Positions 13,180-13,190 of a stretch of 13,190 nt of DNA are shown here, one piece after another. Origin of the DNA: DATKPC01 sp035524275 (GTDB taxonomy: Bacteria; Pseudomonadota; Gammaproteobacteria; Burkholderiales; Burkholderiaceae_F); assembly GCA_035524275.1 (NCBI GenBank), contig DATKPC010000035.1:1-13190 (forward strand). Direction: 5' to 3'. The notes below the pieces were generated by a model. That model saw nothing but the letters and a program-made list of their open reading frames with translations. It did no database searches and was not told the DNA's origin. Each line of letters opens with the position of its first letter. The stretch's first letter is position 1. Position numbers and translations under genes: made by a program.

Positions 13180-13190
13180 CCTCGTCGTCG

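Overview
This window carries a sulfur-metabolism island from a high-GC proteobacterium, most likely a beta- or gammaproteobacterium of the Burkholderiales or Xanthomonadales type. That placement is an inference from the strongly GC-rich coding style, the TauABC and CysK sequence types, and five copies of a REP-like palindrome with the core CTCTCCCGC-loop-GCGGGAGAG. No rRNA, tRNA, CRISPR array or intact insertion sequence is visible.

Layout: (1) 1-319: the last codons of a membrane protein (possibly ChrA) and an inverted pair of REP palindromes. (2) 320-3003, minus strand: a tauABC-type taurine/sulfonate importer (binding protein, ATPase, permease) with no taurine dioxygenase next to it. (3) 3004-3287: a divergent promoter region with two mirror-image copies of one motif. 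(4) 3288-5075, plus strand: a single-domain rhodanese, the cysteine synthase CysK and a 92-residue XRE-type regulator starting one base after cysK. (5) 5214-8173, plus strand: the centrepiece, a family 2A encapsulin (SrpI-type, HK97 fold, no cyclic-nucleotide domain) followed 8 bases later by a 673-residue cysteine desulfurase. The desulfurase has a disordered N-terminal extension of about 270 residues that matches the cargo-loading design of encapsulated desulfurases. (6) 8174-8656: a degraded spacer with two REP copies around a relic of an IS1182/DUF772-type transposase N-terminus. (7) 8657-10311, minus strand: a long YeiH-family (putative sulfate exporter) membrane protein and a 52-residue one-helix membrane protein. 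(8) 10480-13085, plus strand: cystathionine beta-synthase with a CBS-domain pair and cystathionine gamma-lyase, overlapping by ATGA. (9) A REP copy at the right end.

How the genes fit together (inference): sulfonate sulfur enters through TauABC. CysK makes cysteine from sulfide, and CBS plus CGL connect homocysteine and cysteine by reverse transsulfuration. The desulfurase inside the encapsulin shell removes sulfur from cysteine; published work on this encapsulin family links the shell to sulfur metabolism and sulfur storage. The rhodanese is a natural candidate for moving persulfide sulfur into or out of that pool, and the YeiH protein for disposing of oxidised sulfur anions. Related CATAT...GAA(A/C)C-like sequences lie in three of the intergenic regions and suggest a shared regulator, either a CysB-type factor from outside the window or the XRE protein encoded here.
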